From the NCBI GenBank assembly GCA_020636355.1, contig JACJYB010000008.1, forward strand, positions 212,001-276,000: a DNA stretch of 64,000 bases. The letters are read 5' to 3'. Below are positions 35,099 to 44,928 of this stretch, piece by piece. Positions within the stretch are counted from its first letter, which is position 1; the number at the start of each line of letters is the position of its first letter. Both the position numbers and the translations under genes were made by a program. Origin of the DNA: Lewinellaceae bacterium (GTDB lineage Bacteria; Bacteroidota; Bacteroidia; Chitinophagales; Saprospiraceae). The notes below the pieces were generated by a model. The model was not told where the DNA came from. It saw only the letters and a program-made list of their open reading frames with translations, and did not search any database.

Positions 35099-35291
35099 TA
35101 AATAAAATTTTATAAGGTGCTAAATATTTATATGCTGCAGGGATCAGGTGTATGCCTTTTGATCGCTCGATTTGCGCTAAGTTTTCATGGCAACAACTCA
35201 CTTAGTAACCTGACTCTCGCAAATACAGTTCACCATTTCTACGAAGAGCCCTTAAGTCTGCAACATTTTTGGATGAACACTTCGTGAATGG
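35099..35291. other. Intergenic region, nothing recognised
   Basis: 193 bp between the sortilin-like gene and the M28 gene. It is AT-rich near the M28 start and should hold that promoter. No hairpin with a T tract is seen. Confidence 0.5.
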
Positions 35292-38200
35292 CTATGGCTT
35301 ACCTCCGCCATCAACTCCCTTCAAGCCTTCTTTCGCAAGTGCCTGATTAATGGCCGGTAATTCTTTATTGATGACCATCTGCAATTTGTCCAAGTGGCCA
35401 GCCAACTCCGCCGATAATTCGTTAAAAACCTGGTAAGCGGCTGCCGTCGGTTTGGCATCACCGGTCTCCACACTCCGGCGCAAGGAAGCCAACCGGTTGT
35501 TGAGCTTAATCGGGAAATTCAGAGGATCCTGATTGCTTTGATTCCGGACCTGATATAAATCTTCCTCGATGGGCTTCATCTCGTCCAACAGGGATTGCAT
35601 TTGCTTTTTCAAATCATCCGATTTGACTTGTATCATCCGATCCTGGATCTGTTTACGGATTTGCCGGATCCGGATTACAGCTTCATTTGCGGCACTGGTC
35701 TTGTCCCGGATCTGCATGGCCAGTTCAAATTGTTGTTGCAGGTCCTCGGCAGTAACTCCTTCAAGATTGGGGTCCATCTTGATGGCAAAATTTTTCTTTT
35801 CCTGATGGTCTCCTACCGTAATGCGTACCTGATAATCTCCAAGCGGTGCGCCGGGCCCAACCTGTGGTCTGCCGCTCCAGATAATCATTCCATCAAAAGT
35901 AGTCGCCCCCGGATAATTCAGATCCCAGGTGAACGCATTAATGCCAGCCTTAGTGGTCGGTTTTGCCGGACCACTGCGCATGTACCATGGAACATTGCTA
36001 TTGGATTTGTCTTCAGGTTGTTTTCCGGTGTACGATTGGATCAAATTACCATGCGCATCGAGAATTTCGATGGTTACACTGTCCGCTTGTTTAGGCAGGT
36101 AATACTGGATGGCAGCGTTATAGACACTGCGGATGGCATCAGAGGGCTGGAATAATGTGACCGGATCAGCCATCACTGCCGCACTTACTTCCCTTAAGGG
36201 ATTGATATCATCCAGGATCCAAAATCCGCGTCCATGAGTTCCTAAGACAACGTCGTCATTTTTAACGACCAGATCACGTATCGGCGTGTCCGGCAGGTTA
36301 AGCTGGATGGGCTGCCAATGATCACCATGATCAAAAGAAACGTAGACGCCATGTTCCGTACCTAAAAAAAGCAAACCCGGGCGCACCAGGTCTTCGCGAA
36401 CGGCACGGGCAAAATGGCCGGATTTAATCCCGGTAATTATTTTGGTCCAGGTTTTTCCGTAATCGGTTGTGCGAAAGACATAAGGTTCCCGGTCATCTAC
36501 CTGATACCGGTTTGCTGCTACATAAGCCGTACCGGGTTCATGATGAGAGGCTTCGATAATACTTACCCGCGAGAATTTTGGCAAATCCCTGGGCGTAATA
36601 TCGGTCCACTTTTTCCCTCCGTCGCGGGTGATCTGGATTTTGCCATCATCAGAACCAGCCCAGATGGTATTTTTATCAAAATAAGATGGTGCCAGTGCAA
36701 ATACCGTAGCATAAATCTCAGGACCGTTCATGTCATTGGTGATAATACCACCCGTTTCGCCCAGTGTTTCCGGGTCAGCATAGGTAAGGTCCGGGCTGAT
36801 TTTCTCCCAGGTTTGACCGTCATCCGTCGTTTTCCAGACATGCTGGGAACAGGTATACATAATGGTGGGATCCTGCGGGCTGAAGACAATTGGAAACGTC
36901 CATTGCCATCTTTCTGGCAGCGCACTGGATGGTTCTCCCGAGAAAAATCTTGGATAAACCTGGATATCACGTACCTGACCGGTTTTGCGATTATAGCGGG
37001 TCAGCAAAGCGCCCTGACTACCGGCGTAAAACACATCCGGGTCGGTCGGGGACTGGGCAATATAACCGCTTTCTCCGCCTCCTACGGCATAATACCAGCC
37101 GTGGTTTGGACCGCGCGCCTGCATATGGTCCCATCCGTCACTTGGGATAGCCAGTGTGCTGTTATCTTGCTGTGCTCCTGCCACATGGTAAGGAACATCA
37201 CTGGTAGCCATAACATGGTAAACCTGGGTCGTACAATAATCTTCTTCCGTCCAGGTGTTGCCCCCGTTGAGACTCACTACACCACCACCATCATTTCCGC
37301 TGATCATGCGCTGGGGATCATTGGGATCGATCCAGAGATCGTGATTATCACCATGAGGTGGGTTGATCGTGATGTCAAAATTTTTTCCTCCATCGGTTGA
37401 TTTAAAGAATCCGACATTAAGGCAGTAGACGACATCTTTATCCCATGGATCGGCATAGATCCGAGAATAATAAAAGGCCCGCTGACGCAGTTTTCGCTCT
37501 TCATTGGTACGCTTCCAGGTCCACCCGCCGTCGTCAGAACGGAACACACCTCCTTGGTTGGCTTCTACGATGGCGTAGAGCCGGTTGGGATCCGCCGGTG
37601 ATACCGTAATACCAATCTTACCCAGGGGGCCTTCGGGCATGCCCGGATTTTTGGTAAGCTCAATCCAGTTTTCTCCCCCATCGACCGATTTCCATAATTT
37701 GCAAAAGGGTCCACCGCCCCACATTTTCCAGGCTTTCCGGTAGACCTGCCAGGTTGAAGCGTACAGCACATTGGGATTAGTGCGATCGATGATCAGGTCT
37801 GCTGCTCCAGCATTTGGGCTTTCATACAGTACTTTTTTCCAGGTATTGCCCCCATCGATGGATTTGAATACCCCTCTTTCTTCATTGTCTCCGTAAGGAT
37901 GGCCCAGGGCTGCGACGTAGACGATGTTCGGATTCGTCGGATGAACACGAATACGTGAAATGGCTTGTGTTTCTGCCAAACCCATATGGTGCCAGCGCTT
38001 ACCTCCGTCCGTTGATTTATAAACTCCGTCACCCTGAGTAATACTACCGCGCAACTCTGTTTCACCCATGCCAATGTATACGATGTCCGGGTTGGTCTCA
38101 GCCACCGCAACTGCACCTACCGAAGAACTGGTCAGTTGGCCATCCGTCACCGGAGCCCATTCATTACCACCATCCGTCGTTTTCCACAACCCGCCTCCGG

Positions 38201-38402
38201 TAGCGCCAAAGTAATACTCATTAGGGCGACCCGGTGAACCCGACACCCCCAGGCAGCGACCACCCCGTTCAGGGCCAATGTTGCGCCATTTGAGGTTGTC
38301 GTAGTAGTTTTCCGGAACCTGAGCCTGGAGCATAGGGATAGCCAATACTATGGATAGTATCCAGGAGAAACTTTGTTTGCGCATGTTTACCGTTTTTTGC
38401 AT
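35292..38402 (-). CDS. Secreted sortilin/VPS10-like beta-propeller protein (BNR repeats)
   Basis: 1036 residues with a signal peptide ending in PMLQAQ; a second in-frame ATG at 38384 is also possible. Many Asp-box/BNR motifs are present (GGLWKTTDGGNEW, GVYKSTDGGKRW, GVFKSIDGGNTW, HVWKTTDDGQTW, YVFRTTDYGKTW), giving two large propellers up to about residue 700. A helical C-terminal region of about 250 residues follows, with an Ig-like segment in between. Proteins of this form are common in Bacteroidota and are called glycosyl hydrolase or VPS10 proteins, but the active site of sialidases is not evident. Probably binds or processes an extracellular polymer or protein. Confidence 0.88.
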   Translation of the reverse strand: MQKTVNMRKQSFSWILSIVLAIPMLQAQVPENYYDNLKWRNIGPERGGRCLGVSGSPGRPNEYYFGATGGGLWKTTDGGNEWAPVTDGQLTSSSVGAVAVAETNPDIVYIGMGETELRGSITQGDGVYKSTDGGKRWHHMGLAETQAISRIRVHPTNPNIVYVAALGHPYGDNEERGVFKSIDGGNTWKKVLYESPNAGAADLIIDRTNPNVLYASTWQVYRKAWKMWGGGPFCKLWKSVDGGENWIELTKNPGMPEGPLGKIGITVSPADPNRLYAIVEANQGGVFRSDDGGWTWKRTNEERKLRQRAFYYSRIYADPWDKDVVYCLNVGFFKSTDGGKNFDITINPPHGDNHDLWIDPNDPQRMISGNDGGGVVSLNGGNTWTEEDYCTTQVYHVMATSDVPYHVAGAQQDNSTLAIPSDGWDHMQARGPNHGWYYAVGGGESGYIAQSPTDPDVFYAGSQGALLTRYNRKTGQVRDIQVYPRFFSGEPSSALPERWQWTFPIVFSPQDPTIMYTCSQHVWKTTDDGQTWEKISPDLTYADPETLGETGGIITNDMNGPEIYATVFALAPSYFDKNTIWAGSDDGKIQITRDGGKKWTDITPRDLPKFSRVSIIEASHHEPGTAYVAANRYQVDDREPYVFRTTDYGKTWTKIITGIKSGHFARAVREDLVRPGLLFLGTEHGVYVSFDHGDHWQPIQLNLPDTPIRDLVVKNDDVVLGTHGRGFWILDDINPLREVSAAVMADPVTLFQPSDAIRSVYNAAIQYYLPKQADSVTIEILDAHGNLIQSYTGKQPEDKSNSNVPWYMRSGPAKPTTKAGINAFTWDLNYPGATTFDGMIIWSGRPQVGPGAPLGDYQVRITVGDHQEKKNFAIKMDPNLEGVTAEDLQQQFELAMQIRDKTSAANEAVIRIRQIRKQIQDRMIQVKSDDLKKQMQSLLDEMKPIEEDLYQVRNQSNQDPLNFPIKLNNRLASLRRSVETGDAKPTAAAYQVFNELSAELAGHLDKLQMVINKELPAINQALAKEGLKGVDGGGKP

Positions 38403-38559
38403 CCGTAAGAGACGCTCAATTTAGAAAACTTTCAAAGCATTTTCCCTGTATTAAGGCTATATCCGGATACCCTTTGGCCTCCAATGTGCATTAAATCACC
38501 AAAAATCTATGGGGATAAAAAAATCGAAGCTGCCAACCCCGTTAACGGAAGCCGTCTTA

Positions 38560-39453
38560 TCAGATCCGGTGCTGTTTGTAAGGATAAGCCGGTGCTGCTT
38601 CCTTGAGCGTCATATAGTCTTCTGCCGATAGCTTATACTCCAAAGAAGCAAGCATGCCCTTGAGTTGTTTTTCCGTACGCACCCCAACCATGGCTACATC
38701 CACCTCCGGTCGTTTCAGGACAAAGTTTAATGCAACCATTTCCGGAGAGACCGATCCTGCTACCTTTCTGATTTTTTCCTGTACGAAAGAAACCATTTCA
38801 GCATTTCGTTCCAGATAGTCCTTAGCCGGTTTGTCCACGAGTAAACCCTGAGCAAGGGTTCCGCGTAGTAAAATGCCCACTTCTTCCTTTGTCAACAGGG
38901 GTAAGATCTGTTCTTCCGGCCTCCGGTCCAATAAACTGTACTGGACCATGACACTTGCCAGATTGGCGTTTTTGACCCACCACTGGATGACTGTAGGCCG
39001 GATCGAGGAAATACCATAATGCCGGATCAACCCTTCAGATTGCAGCAGCGTCATCGCTTCCAGACTCTCATCCAGAGGATCTTCCATGGTGCCTCCGTGC
39101 ATCTGATACAGATCTATGTGATCGGTCTTCAAACGCCTCAGGCTTTGCTTTATCGCTTTGACGATGTATTCTTTACGGGGATTCCAGGACCAGCTCCCAT
39201 CGGGTTTCCATTCATTACCTACCTTGGTACAGAGAAAAACAGCATCCCGTCGGTCCTGGATGGCTTTGCCGACCAGCTCCTCATTTTTTCCCTGCTGGTA
39301 CAGATCCGCCGTATCCAGTACATTAATTCCGGCATCCATTGCAAGATGGATTAACCGGATTGCTTCCTTCTCATCATCCACCGGAAGAGACATGCAACCG
39401 AGGCCAATCTCGCTGAGCATGTGGTCCGTTTTTCCCAGTTTGCGAAACTTCAT
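38560..39453 (-). CDS. Aldo/keto reductase
   Basis: 297 residues. The NADPH-dependent TIM barrel carries the catalytic tetrad: Asp and Tyr in NVLDTADLYQQG, Lys in FLCTKVGNEW, and His in LYQMHGGTMEDP. The start begins RKLGKTDHMLSEIGLGCM. It overlaps the upstream lipoprotein gene by 4 nt (ATGA), which points to coupled translation. Substrate unknown. Confidence 0.93.
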   Translation of the reverse strand: MKFRKLGKTDHMLSEIGLGCMSLPVDDEKEAIRLIHLAMDAGINVLDTADLYQQGKNEELVGKAIQDRRDAVFLCTKVGNEWKPDGSWSWNPRKEYIVKAIKQSLRRLKTDHIDLYQMHGGTMEDPLDESLEAMTLLQSEGLIRHYGISSIRPTVIQWWVKNANLASVMVQYSLLDRRPEEQILPLLTKEEVGILLRGTLAQGLLVDKPAKDYLERNAEMVSFVQEKIRKVAGSVSPEMVALNFVLKRPEVDVAMVGVRTEKQLKGMLASLEYKLSAEDYMTLKEAAPAYPYKQHRI

Positions 39454-40010
39454 TGTTGATTCTGGTTTGTTTTATCCAACCGTTTCGCGGCCTCTTCAAG
39501 CGTATACTCTGCATCAGCCAATAACTTATCGATGCGATCACAGAGATCGATGGCCTGTTTAACCGTACCCAACGGGTTGATCAAATTCATATGTGACTCG
39601 GATGCCAACCGTCGTGCCAATTCGGAGTTTTGCTGGGCTTCTTTTAATCCATCTGCTCCTGCGCGGGATACCAGTCTCTGTCGTTGAGTCTCAATGGAAT
39701 CCATCCGTGGCTGGAAGGTAGCCAACTGCTGTAAAAACCTGGGATTAGCTTCTGCGATAGCTTCTTCCATCTTGACCATTCTGGCGCTTTTATCATGCAA
39801 TGCTTTCGCTTGAGCCATCGTACCCTCGGCGGCTGTTGTTGTCTCGGCAATGATGCGATAGAAATTTTCATATTTGGACGCCAATAATTTATTGCGCTCG
39901 ATGATTTGGTGCCAATTTTGCTCTGGCTCTGATTCCTGGTGGCAAGCTATTATCCATCCAAAAAGGAATGGGATAAAAACCAGATATTTGAAGTTACTCC
40001 ATGTCCTCAT
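39450..40010 (-). CDS. Helical lipoprotein of unknown function
   Basis: 186 residues with a lipoprotein signal (LFGWIIAC, Cys23). The rest is almost entirely helical and charged, with heptad-like patterns (residues 35-75 and 90-180), suggesting a coiled coil. No family is recognised. The stop overlaps the aldo/keto reductase start. Confidence 0.7.
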   Translation of the reverse strand: MRTWSNFKYLVFIPFLFGWIIACHQESEPEQNWHQIIERNKLLASKYENFYRIIAETTTAAEGTMAQAKALHDKSARMVKMEEAIAEANPRFLQQLATFQPRMDSIETQRQRLVSRAGADGLKEAQQNSELARRLASESHMNLINPLGTVKQAIDLCDRIDKLLADAEYTLEEAAKRLDKTNQNQQ

Positions 40011-40089
40011 GCGTCAAAAAATAGCATTTAGCTGGCAAAATATGGCTTTTCACGGTCAAAGATTAAGTAATCCCGCATTGGATAAGTAG

Positions 40090-40116
40090 TTAGTGTGTAT
40101 AGAATACCTAATTTTG
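40090..40116 (+). promoter_or_regulatory. Candidate trkAH promoter
   Basis: TAATTTTG at 40109-40116 is a full -7 TAnnTTTG match, with a weak TTAGTG about 19 bp upstream. The leader to the trkA ATG at 40160 would be about 37 nt. Confidence 0.45.
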
Positions 40117-40159
40117 TATTTATGCATTGCGTGTGCCTAAATCTCTCTAGAGAACTCGA

Positions 40160-41515
40160 ATGAAAATAGTAATTGCCGGAGCCGGCGATATAGGCTTCCA
40201 CCTAGCCAAATTGCTTTCTGCTGAAAAACAGGACATCATATTGATCGACACCAACCAGGAGGTGCTGGATTACGCCCAATCCCATCTGGATGTGATGACT
40301 ATCCGTGGAGATTCAGCATCCCTTGAAGTGTTACGAAGAGCAGAAATAGCTAAAGCCAACCTGTTTCTTGGTGTAACTACCTCCGAAAAGAACAACATTT
40401 TCAGTGCTATTCTGGCCAAAAAAATGGGGGCCGGTCAAACCATTGCCCGGGTCAATAATCCGGAATTCCTTGCTGAAGAAGAAAAGAACAATTTTGCCGA
40501 GCTCGGCATCGACTCGCTGATCTCGCCCTTACAACTTGCGGCTAAAGAGATTTACCGGTTGATCAAACAAGAGCGCGTCACGGATATTTTCGACTTCGAA
40601 GACGGGAAGATTTCATTGGTAGGTCTTACCCTGGATGACCACTCCAATTTTTTAAACCGGACCATCCGCGATGTTTTCCCCGTTGCTGCAAATGGGAACG
40701 GCAATGCCAATGTCTGTAAACCCATCGCCATATTACGGGGAAATCAGACCTTTCTACCACACGAGACCACCTTCCTGCGACAAAACGACCACCTGTACTT
40801 TATTACCAAAAAGCACCAGATTGATGGGGTGGTAAACATGGCAGGCAAGGAGAAAAGAAAAATCCGTAACGTCATGATCATCGGCGGCGGCAATATGGCA
40901 TTAAGTACCGCTGAATTGTTAGAGGACGAATACAATGTGACCATCGTCGAAAAAGATAAAGAAGCATGCAAAGACCTTATCGAACGATTGCATCACAGTC
41001 TGGTTATCCAGGGTGACTTTACTAATTTCGAGTTGCTGAAGGAAGAGGGCCTGAGCTCTATGGATGTGTTCATCGCCCTGACCGGAAACACCGAAACCAA
41101 TATCCTGAGCAGCCTGGTTGCAAAAAACTGTGGCGTAGGCAAGACGATAGCCCAGGTCGAAAACATCGAATACACCCACATCTCGCAAAATATCGGAATC
41201 GACACCCTGATAAATAAAAAACTGATTGCTGCTAACAATATCTTCCGGTATGTTCGCAAAGGCCATGTGGAAGCCATCACCAGTTTGCACGGAGTGGATG
41301 CGGAGGTCATTGAATTCCTGGTTACCAAAAGCAACCGGCTGACCAAAAAACCATTACGTGATCTGCACTTACCGGAATCCGCTTTGGTAGCCGGAGTGAT
41401 TCGAGGTGATGAAAGCATGCTGGTTGATGAAGAGTTTCAACTTCAGATTGGCGATAAAGTCATCATTTTTACGTTACCTGAGGCCATCGGAAAGGTGGAA
41501 AAACTATTCCACTGA
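40160..41515 (+). CDS. trkA: Trk potassium uptake system, NAD-binding regulator TrkA
   Basis: 451 residues with two RCK units. Each begins with a Rossmann motif: VIAGAGDIGFHLAKLL at residue 3 and VMIIGGGNMALSTAELL near residue 236. An RCK-C domain follows each (about 140-225 and 370-450). The protein binds NAD(H) and gates TrkH at the inner membrane. trkH begins 2 bp after the stop, so the two form an operon. Confidence 0.95.
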   Translation: MKIVIAGAGDIGFHLAKLLSAEKQDIILIDTNQEVLDYAQSHLDVMTIRGDSASLEVLRRAEIAKANLFLGVTTSEKNNIFSAILAKKMGAGQTIARVNNPEFLAEEEKNNFAELGIDSLISPLQLAAKEIYRLIKQERVTDIFDFEDGKISLVGLTLDDHSNFLNRTIRDVFPVAANGNGNANVCKPIAILRGNQTFLPHETTFLRQNDHLYFITKKHQIDGVVNMAGKEKRKIRNVMIIGGGNMALSTAELLEDEYNVTIVEKDKEACKDLIERLHHSLVIQGDFTNFELLKEEGLSSMDVFIALTGNTETNILSSLVAKNCGVGKTIAQVENIEYTHISQNIGIDTLINKKLIAANNIFRYVRKGHVEAITSLHGVDAEVIEFLVTKSNRLTKKPLRDLHLPESALVAGVIRGDESMLVDEEFQLQIGDKVIIFTLPEAIGKVEKLFH

Positions 41516-41517
41516 TT

Positions 41518-42969
41518 ATGATCCAATTCCTGTCCATTTCCCGTGTGCTGGGCGTCCTGCTGATCATATTCGGACTGATGATGGCAACGAGTATCGGGTT
41601 CTCCCTTTACTTTAACAGTGGAGATATTTTACCCATTTTACAAGCCAGCGGTATTACGGTCAGCTCCGGGTTGCTGATGTTTTTTATTGGCCTTCAGCGA
41701 AAAGTGCACATTGGCAAGCGGGAAGGATATCTTATCGTGGCCCTGGGTTGGCTTTTCATGACATTTTTCGGCATGTTGCCGTTCATCATCAGTGGTGTTA
41801 TCCCCGGAATTACCAATGCATTTTTTGAAACGATCTCCGGATTAACCACCACCGGAGCATCCATCCTGGACGATATTGAAGCCGTCCCCAAAGGGATCCT
41901 GTTCTGGCGTTCACTGACGCAATGGATTGGCGGTATGGGGATTATCGTACTGACTGTGGCACTGTTACCCCTTCTGGGAATTGGCGGGATCGAATTGTTT
42001 GTTGCCGAAGTGCCGGGACCTACATCGGACAAAATACATCCGCGGATCGTTGAGACTGCCCGGTCCTTGTGGTTGGTCTATGTAATTCTGACCGGAGCCT
42101 GCACCGGCTTGCTTATGATTGCCGGGATGAGCTTTTACGATGCGATCAATCATGCATTTACGACGATGGCTACCGGCGGATTTTCAACCAAGAATGCCAG
42201 CATCGCCTACTACACCAGTCCGCTAATTCAATACATCCTCATCTTCTTTATGTTTCTTGCCGGAACCAACTACAATCTGTTGTACTTCGGGATTCGCGGT
42301 AAGCTCAGGACGATGTGGCGCAGCGACGAATTCAAGGTTTATTCGTTGTTTATCGTAGGCGTATCCATCATCCTTGCTGCTTTTGTCTTTTTTATTGTTC
42401 ACGAACCTGTCGAGAAGGTTTTTCGTGATGTCCTTTTCCAGGTGGTTTCCATCATTACCACAACCGGATTTGTCACAGCTGACTATACCCAGTGGTCGGT
42501 AGCCATTACCATGTTCTTTTTTATTTTGATGTTTTTGGGCGGAAGTGCCGGATCAACCAGCGGTGGCATAAAATTTATTCGTCACATCGTATTTCTGAAA
42601 AACTCATTCCTCGAATTTAAACGGTTATTGCACCCCCGTGCTTTGATACGGGTAAAAATCGACCACCAGATCGTAGCGCCCCGCGTACTGACCCACATCC
42701 TGGTCTTCTTGCTGATCTATCTTTTGGTTTTTCTCAGCGGATCTGTTGTGGTTGCCTTTCTGGGCATGGACTTCATTTCTGCTATTGGAGCGGTTGCAAC
42801 CTGCCTGGCGAATGTAGGTCCTGGAATAGGTACGGTAGGCCCGGTAAATAACTTTGCGGCCGTACCCGATGCAGCCAAATGGTTTCTAAGCTTTCTGATG
42901 CTGTTAGGACGCCTGGAGCTTTTTACCATTTTGCTTCTCTTCACGCCATATTTCTGGAAATCCAATTAA
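41518..42969 (+). CDS. trkH: Trk potassium uptake channel subunit TrkH
   Basis: 483 residues with about ten membrane helices and four pore loops carrying the selectivity glycines: GLTTTGASIL, TTMATGGFST, SIITTTGFVTA and LANVGPGIGTVG. It forms the K+ path with TrkA as its cytoplasmic gate. The stop is 8 bp from the convergent CarH-like gene's stop. Confidence 0.95.
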   Translation: MIQFLSISRVLGVLLIIFGLMMATSIGFSLYFNSGDILPILQASGITVSSGLLMFFIGLQRKVHIGKREGYLIVALGWLFMTFFGMLPFIISGVIPGITNAFFETISGLTTTGASILDDIEAVPKGILFWRSLTQWIGGMGIIVLTVALLPLLGIGGIELFVAEVPGPTSDKIHPRIVETARSLWLVYVILTGACTGLLMIAGMSFYDAINHAFTTMATGGFSTKNASIAYYTSPLIQYILIFFMFLAGTNYNLLYFGIRGKLRTMWRSDEFKVYSLFIVGVSIILAAFVFFIVHEPVEKVFRDVLFQVVSIITTTGFVTADYTQWSVAITMFFFILMFLGGSAGSTSGGIKFIRHIVFLKNSFLEFKRLLHPRALIRVKIDHQIVAPRVLTHILVFLLIYLLVFLSGSVVVAFLGMDFISAIGAVATCLANVGPGIGTVGPVNNFAAVPDAAKWFLSFLMLLGRLELFTILLLFTPYFWKSN

Positions 42970-42977
42970 GTTACCTG

Positions 42978-43856
42978 CTATTTGAACAATTCATTGATGT
43001 CATCCGGGTGATGCAGGGGTTTGATGTTTTCAGGAATCCGGATCGCTTCCAACACCTCATGAATGCACGCAATACCAATTTTTTGCTTTGGAAATGCGGC
43101 GGACAAGGAATCGATATAAACTTGTAAATCCTCTTGTTTACGCTGGGTGATCAGAAAAGTAACCAGATAGGCCGGCTCCAGCTTGTTGACGGCATTCTGC
43201 ACGACACTGACCGGTGCATTGGAACCTAACAGAACGGTCGGAATGTGCTTACTTCTTAGCAAATAAGTCGTTACCAATAATCCAATCTCATGGTATTCGT
43301 CCTGGGGCAGGAACAATACGACACCCTGGGAATCCCAGGGCTGGACCGGGAGTTTATCCAGTTCCACCAGAATCTTTTGCCGGATAATTGCTGAGACAAA
43401 GTGTTCTTGCGCAGGTGAAATCTCTTCGGTTCGCCACATCATACCGACCCGGTGGAGCAGCGGATAAATGATTTCCTTGAACGTAACGGCAATACCAAGG
43501 CGTCGAAAACAAGACTCGATGATCTTTCGAATACCATTCTCATCAAACGCGAACATAGCAGCGATGATCCCATTGATAGGTATCGCGTAGGCATTATCGT
43601 CGTGTTTATGGAGACATTTTTCCGTCTCGGTTAAAAGCCGCTTTTTATCCAATCGGCTCACATTACTGATTTTCCATCCGCTCTCCAATAAGGTGGCGAT
43701 GTTCAGTAATTTGATCAATTGGTGGTCATCGTAATAGCGAATATTACTTTCTGTCCGAGAAGGCTCCAATAGATTGTACCGCTTCTCCCAGATCCGTATG
43801 GTGTGTGCTTTAATGCCGGAATAGACTTCCAGATCCTTGATGCTGTAGAAATTCAC
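42978..43856 (-). CDS. MerR-type regulator with B12-binding domain, CarH-like photoreceptor
   Basis: 292 residues. A MerR helix-turn-helix is at the N terminus (YSIKDLEVYSGIKAHTIRIW). The middle helical domain has Trp141, nine residues, then Glu151-His152 (W-x9-EH), the diagnostic motif of CarH. The cobalamin domain has Glu187-x-His189-x-x-Gly192 (ExHxxG), where His is the lower axial ligand of B12. In Thermus and Myxococcus this protein binds DNA as an adenosylcobalamin tetramer in the dark and falls apart in light. Targets are often carotenoid or photolyase genes; none of those is in this window, so its regulon lies elsewhere. Confidence 0.9.
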   Translation of the reverse strand: MNFYSIKDLEVYSGIKAHTIRIWEKRYNLLEPSRTESNIRYYDDHQLIKLLNIATLLESGWKISNVSRLDKKRLLTETEKCLHKHDDNAYAIPINGIIAAMFAFDENGIRKIIESCFRRLGIAVTFKEIIYPLLHRVGMMWRTEEISPAQEHFVSAIIRQKILVELDKLPVQPWDSQGVVLFLPQDEYHEIGLLVTTYLLRSKHIPTVLLGSNAPVSVVQNAVNKLEPAYLVTFLITQRKQEDLQVYIDSLSAAFPKQKIGIACIHEVLEAIRIPENIKPLHHPDDINELFK

Positions 43857-43940
43857 GGCTTTGTTTAATTTTCATCAATAGTAGCTTAAACAAAACCCGA
43901 TCAAAAAGGATGCAGAAAGAGGCAAAAAACTAGCCCGTCC

Positions 43941-44867
43941 TTAGGACAATTCTGCTCCGACCTTCATAAGCAGTGCCTTACTGGCACGCACACCATCCGC
44001 TTCACTCAGCACATTGCCCTCGTATTCGATCCCGACAAAACCTTTATAACCGGCATCTTTGACAATTTTCATCATCCGGAGATAATCCGTCTCCGTTTCA
44101 TTACCGCTGGCATCAAAAGCATGAGTCTTGGCGCTTACTGCTTTAGCAAAGGGCATCATTTCTGAGACTCCTTGGTACCGGTCGTACATATCTTCACAGG
44201 TCATTTTGCCATTTTCATAAGTGCCTTTCAGGCAGAAATTACCGAAATCCGGTAAGGTGCCGCAGTTAGGCATATCGATTTGTTTCATGACGTCTGTCAG
44301 CCATTTCCCATTGGAAGAATACCCGCCGTGATTCTCGACGATGACATTGAGATCATAGTCTTTAGCAAATCCTGCCAATGACCCCAGACCATCAATCGCT
44401 GCCGAAGCAACCTCTGCTGCGGTACCTTCGCCATAGGCATTGACGCGAATGGAGTGACAACCCAGGAATTTAGCCGCTTCAACCCACTTGTAGTGATTTT
44501 CGACCGCTGTCTTACGTTGGCTTTCATTCGTATCGCCCAATCCACCTTCACCATCACACATGATTAAAAGGGACCTGACGCCTTCGCCCTCCGCACGCAT
44601 TTTCATTTCTTTCAGATAATCCATGTCCTTGGCCTTGTCTTTAAAGAACTGATTGACGTATTCGACCCCTTCAATTCCATATTGCTGCTTGGCAATCTTG
44701 GCAAAATCCAGATGGTCGATCTCTTTGGCGAACAGGGCTTTGTGAAAAGACCATTCGGCCAATGAAATTTTAAAAAAGAGATCTTTTTCCATGTTCATCA
44801 CAGATGGTGCAATCATCATACCGGCTCCATAAATGGCGCTATTTTGCAGAAATTTTCTTCTTTTCAT
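43941..44867 (-). CDS. Sugar phosphate isomerase/epimerase-like TIM barrel, exported
   Basis: 308 residues. MKRRKFLQNSAIYGAGMMIA is a twin-arginine-like signal. The AP-endonuclease-2/xylose-isomerase-type barrel is seen in FAKIAKQQYGIEGVEYVNQF, NVIVENHGGYSSNG (metal Glu), TLPDFGNFCL (Asp) and GFVGIEYEGN (Glu). Exported members occur with Gfo/Idh and DUF1080 proteins in sugar metabolism. The substrate is unknown. Confidence 0.88.
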   Translation of the reverse strand: MKRRKFLQNSAIYGAGMMIAPSVMNMEKDLFFKISLAEWSFHKALFAKEIDHLDFAKIAKQQYGIEGVEYVNQFFKDKAKDMDYLKEMKMRAEGEGVRSLLIMCDGEGGLGDTNESQRKTAVENHYKWVEAAKFLGCHSIRVNAYGEGTAAEVASAAIDGLGSLAGFAKDYDLNVIVENHGGYSSNGKWLTDVMKQIDMPNCGTLPDFGNFCLKGTYENGKMTCEDMYDRYQGVSEMMPFAKAVSAKTHAFDASGNETETDYLRMMKIVKDAGYKGFVGIEYEGNVLSEADGVRASKALLMKVGAELS

Positions 44868-44928
44868 TAGGACTTGATCATTTATTATGAATGAAAATTA
44901 CATTTTTTCAAGGAATGGACCGACGCCT

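Noticed and set aside
36414..37400. A 328-codon plus-strand open frame
   Set aside because: Antisense to the sortilin-like propeller gene, whose Asp-box motifs prove the coding strand.
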